Shown one piece after another: positions 63,273 through 64,000 of a stretch of DNA of 64,000 nucleotides. Position numbers and translations under genes: made by a program. This stretch comes from Algorimicrobium hallyeonense. GTDB taxonomy: Bacteria; Bacteroidota; Bacteroidia; Flavobacteriales; Flavobacteriaceae. The DNA lies in contig NZ_JBHSLA010000002.1 of assembly GCF_042657385.1 (NCBI RefSeq), positions 124,001 to 188,000 on the forward strand, in the 5' to 3' direction. How positions within the stretch are numbered: position 1 is the first letter of the stretch; every line of letters starts with the position of its first letter. The notes under the pieces were generated by a model, which saw only the letters and a program-made list of their open reading frames with translations, had not been told where the DNA came from and searched no databases.

Positions 63273-64000
63273 ATGAAAAATTTAAATCGTGAATTAGTAT
63301 TCTTAAGAACTTTTGCGCTCGCTGTGGTTGGTGTCATGGTAATAGCAAGTATATATAGTTTTAATACAAATAGCAATAAAAGGTTTGGAACTATTGATGT
63401 AGAACGCATAAATATTATAGAAAAGGATGGAACCGTTAAAATGGTTATTACCAATGCAGACCATTTTCCCTCTATAGGTGATTCCATCAATAACCGTGTT
63501 TATCATGAACGTAAAAAACGCTCTGGTATGCTTTTTTTTAATGAAGACGGCATAGAATGTGGTGGTTTTATTTATGATGGAACTGAAAATGAAAACGGAC
63601 ACAGCGCTGGACTTTCTTTAACCTACGACCAATATGATGGTGATCAAGTTATGCAACTCATAACCACAGATAGTAAAAGAGATGATAAACGAATTGTTTC
63701 TAGTATGTTAGCGTTTAATGATCGCGCTGAAAATGAATCGCAATTAGGTACTATGCGTATTGGAGAAGAACTAAAAGCTATAAAAGATCCAGAAGAGCGT
63801 AGAAAAAAGTACCAAGCCTATAAAGACCAAAATTTAATGGGCGCTACCACAAGGATCTTGCTTGGCAAAACGCCCAGTGAAAATAACGGCCTGTTTTTAT
63901 TTGATGACCATGGAAACCCAAGAGCACAATTTAGCATCGATAAAGACAATCAAGTAAAATTGGTTGTATTTGGTGAGAACGGCGAAATCATTAATTCTTG
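63273..64000 (+). CDS. membrane-anchored protein of unknown function, 3' end outside window
   Basis: An ATG at 63273 opens a frame without stop to the last base (242 codons). An N-terminal hydrophobic segment (about 12-29, FALAVVGVMVIASIYSF) suggests a signal anchor. The following part is β-rich with repeated statements of the pattern I-D-x-D/N-x-x-x-V (VERINIIEKDGTVKMVITN; LFFNEDGIECGGFIYDG; GNPRAQFSIDKDNQVKLVVFGENGE). I do not recognise a named family. The codon use and a good start position argue for a real gene. It is the only coding feature between lpdA and the window end. Confidence 0.8.
   Translation, partial: MKNLNRELVFLRTFALAVVGVMVIASIYSFNTNSNKRFGTIDVERINIIEKDGTVKMVITNADHFPSIGDSINNRVYHERKKRSGMLFFNEDGIECGGFIYDGTENENGHSAGLSLTYDQYDGDQVMQLITTDSKRDDKRIVSSMLAFNDRAENESQLGTMRIGEELKAIKDPEERRKKYQAYKDQNLMGATTRILLGKTPSENNGLFLFDDHGNPRAQFSIDKDNQVKLVVFGENGEIINS

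Noticed and set aside
1..64000. Search for CRISPR arrays, transposases, integrases, rRNA or prophage genes
   Set aside because: No candidate found; the only tandem DNA repeats are in-frame coding repeats.

Overview
The window is A+T-rich and looks like a chromosomal segment of a marine-type flavobacterium (Bacteroidota, Flavobacteriaceae). The evidence is a giant SprB-type gliding adhesin next to a PorP/SprF protein, type IX secretion (T9SS) sorting domains, Reg_prop hybrid two-component architecture, lipoproteins with acidic residues after the lipid cysteine, and promoters with the Bacteroidota -7 element TAnnTTTG. I see no insertion sequence, prophage, CRISPR array or rRNA. The only RNA gene found is a tRNA-Ser.

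Layout. 1-12.5 kb: gliding/T9SS cell-surface block: the 3' end of a gene with 13 in-frame 48-bp repeats, a ~3200-residue SprB-like adhesin with about 29 repeat modules, and a PorP/SprF partner. 12.6-15.2 kb: tandem universal stress protein and NhaA. 15.2-31 kb: a metal/sulfide/peroxide block: a TolC-adaptor-RND operon ending in a PII-like gene and a YgaP-like membrane gene; a DUF2202 lipoprotein; a small cysteine protein plus a copper-type TonB-dependent receptor; a sulfide:quinone oxidoreductase; two SAM methyltransferases (one apparently a lipoprotein); an ETHE1-like persulfide dioxygenase-rhodanese; and a 1-Cys-type peroxiredoxin. 31.4-33.5 kb: tRNA-Ser(UGA), nitroreductase, DegT-type aminotransferase. 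33.7-45.8 kb: surface and sensory region: lipoproteins, an orphan hybrid two-component sensor, and a four-gene cluster of secreted proteins, two of them paralogues. 45.8-53 kb: housekeeping genes on the minus strand (tpx, dgkA, ftsK, LolA-like, LptF/G-like, ribBA). 53-64 kb: fasciclin protein, AhpC-thioredoxin-DUF6952, NhaC, methionine gamma-lyase-like enzyme divergent from an Lrp regulator, S41 peptidase lipoprotein, PAS-LuxR regulator, lpdA, and a truncated membrane-anchored gene at the right edge.

The main new observation is a shared promoter architecture. A 14-bp dyad (GTAAC-N4-GTTAC, or the variant GTGAC-N4-GTCAC) lies exactly 22 nt upstream of a TAnnTTTG-type -7 element in front of four transcription units: the RND efflux operon, the copper receptor operon, the sulfide:quinone oxidoreductase and the peroxiredoxin. 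Weaker versions precede the universal stress gene and perhaps the DUF2202 gene. The dyad would be centred near -41.5, as expected for class II activation by a CRP/FNR-family protein, so these neighbouring metal, sulfide and peroxide genes probably form one regulon. No CRP/FNR-family gene lies in the window.
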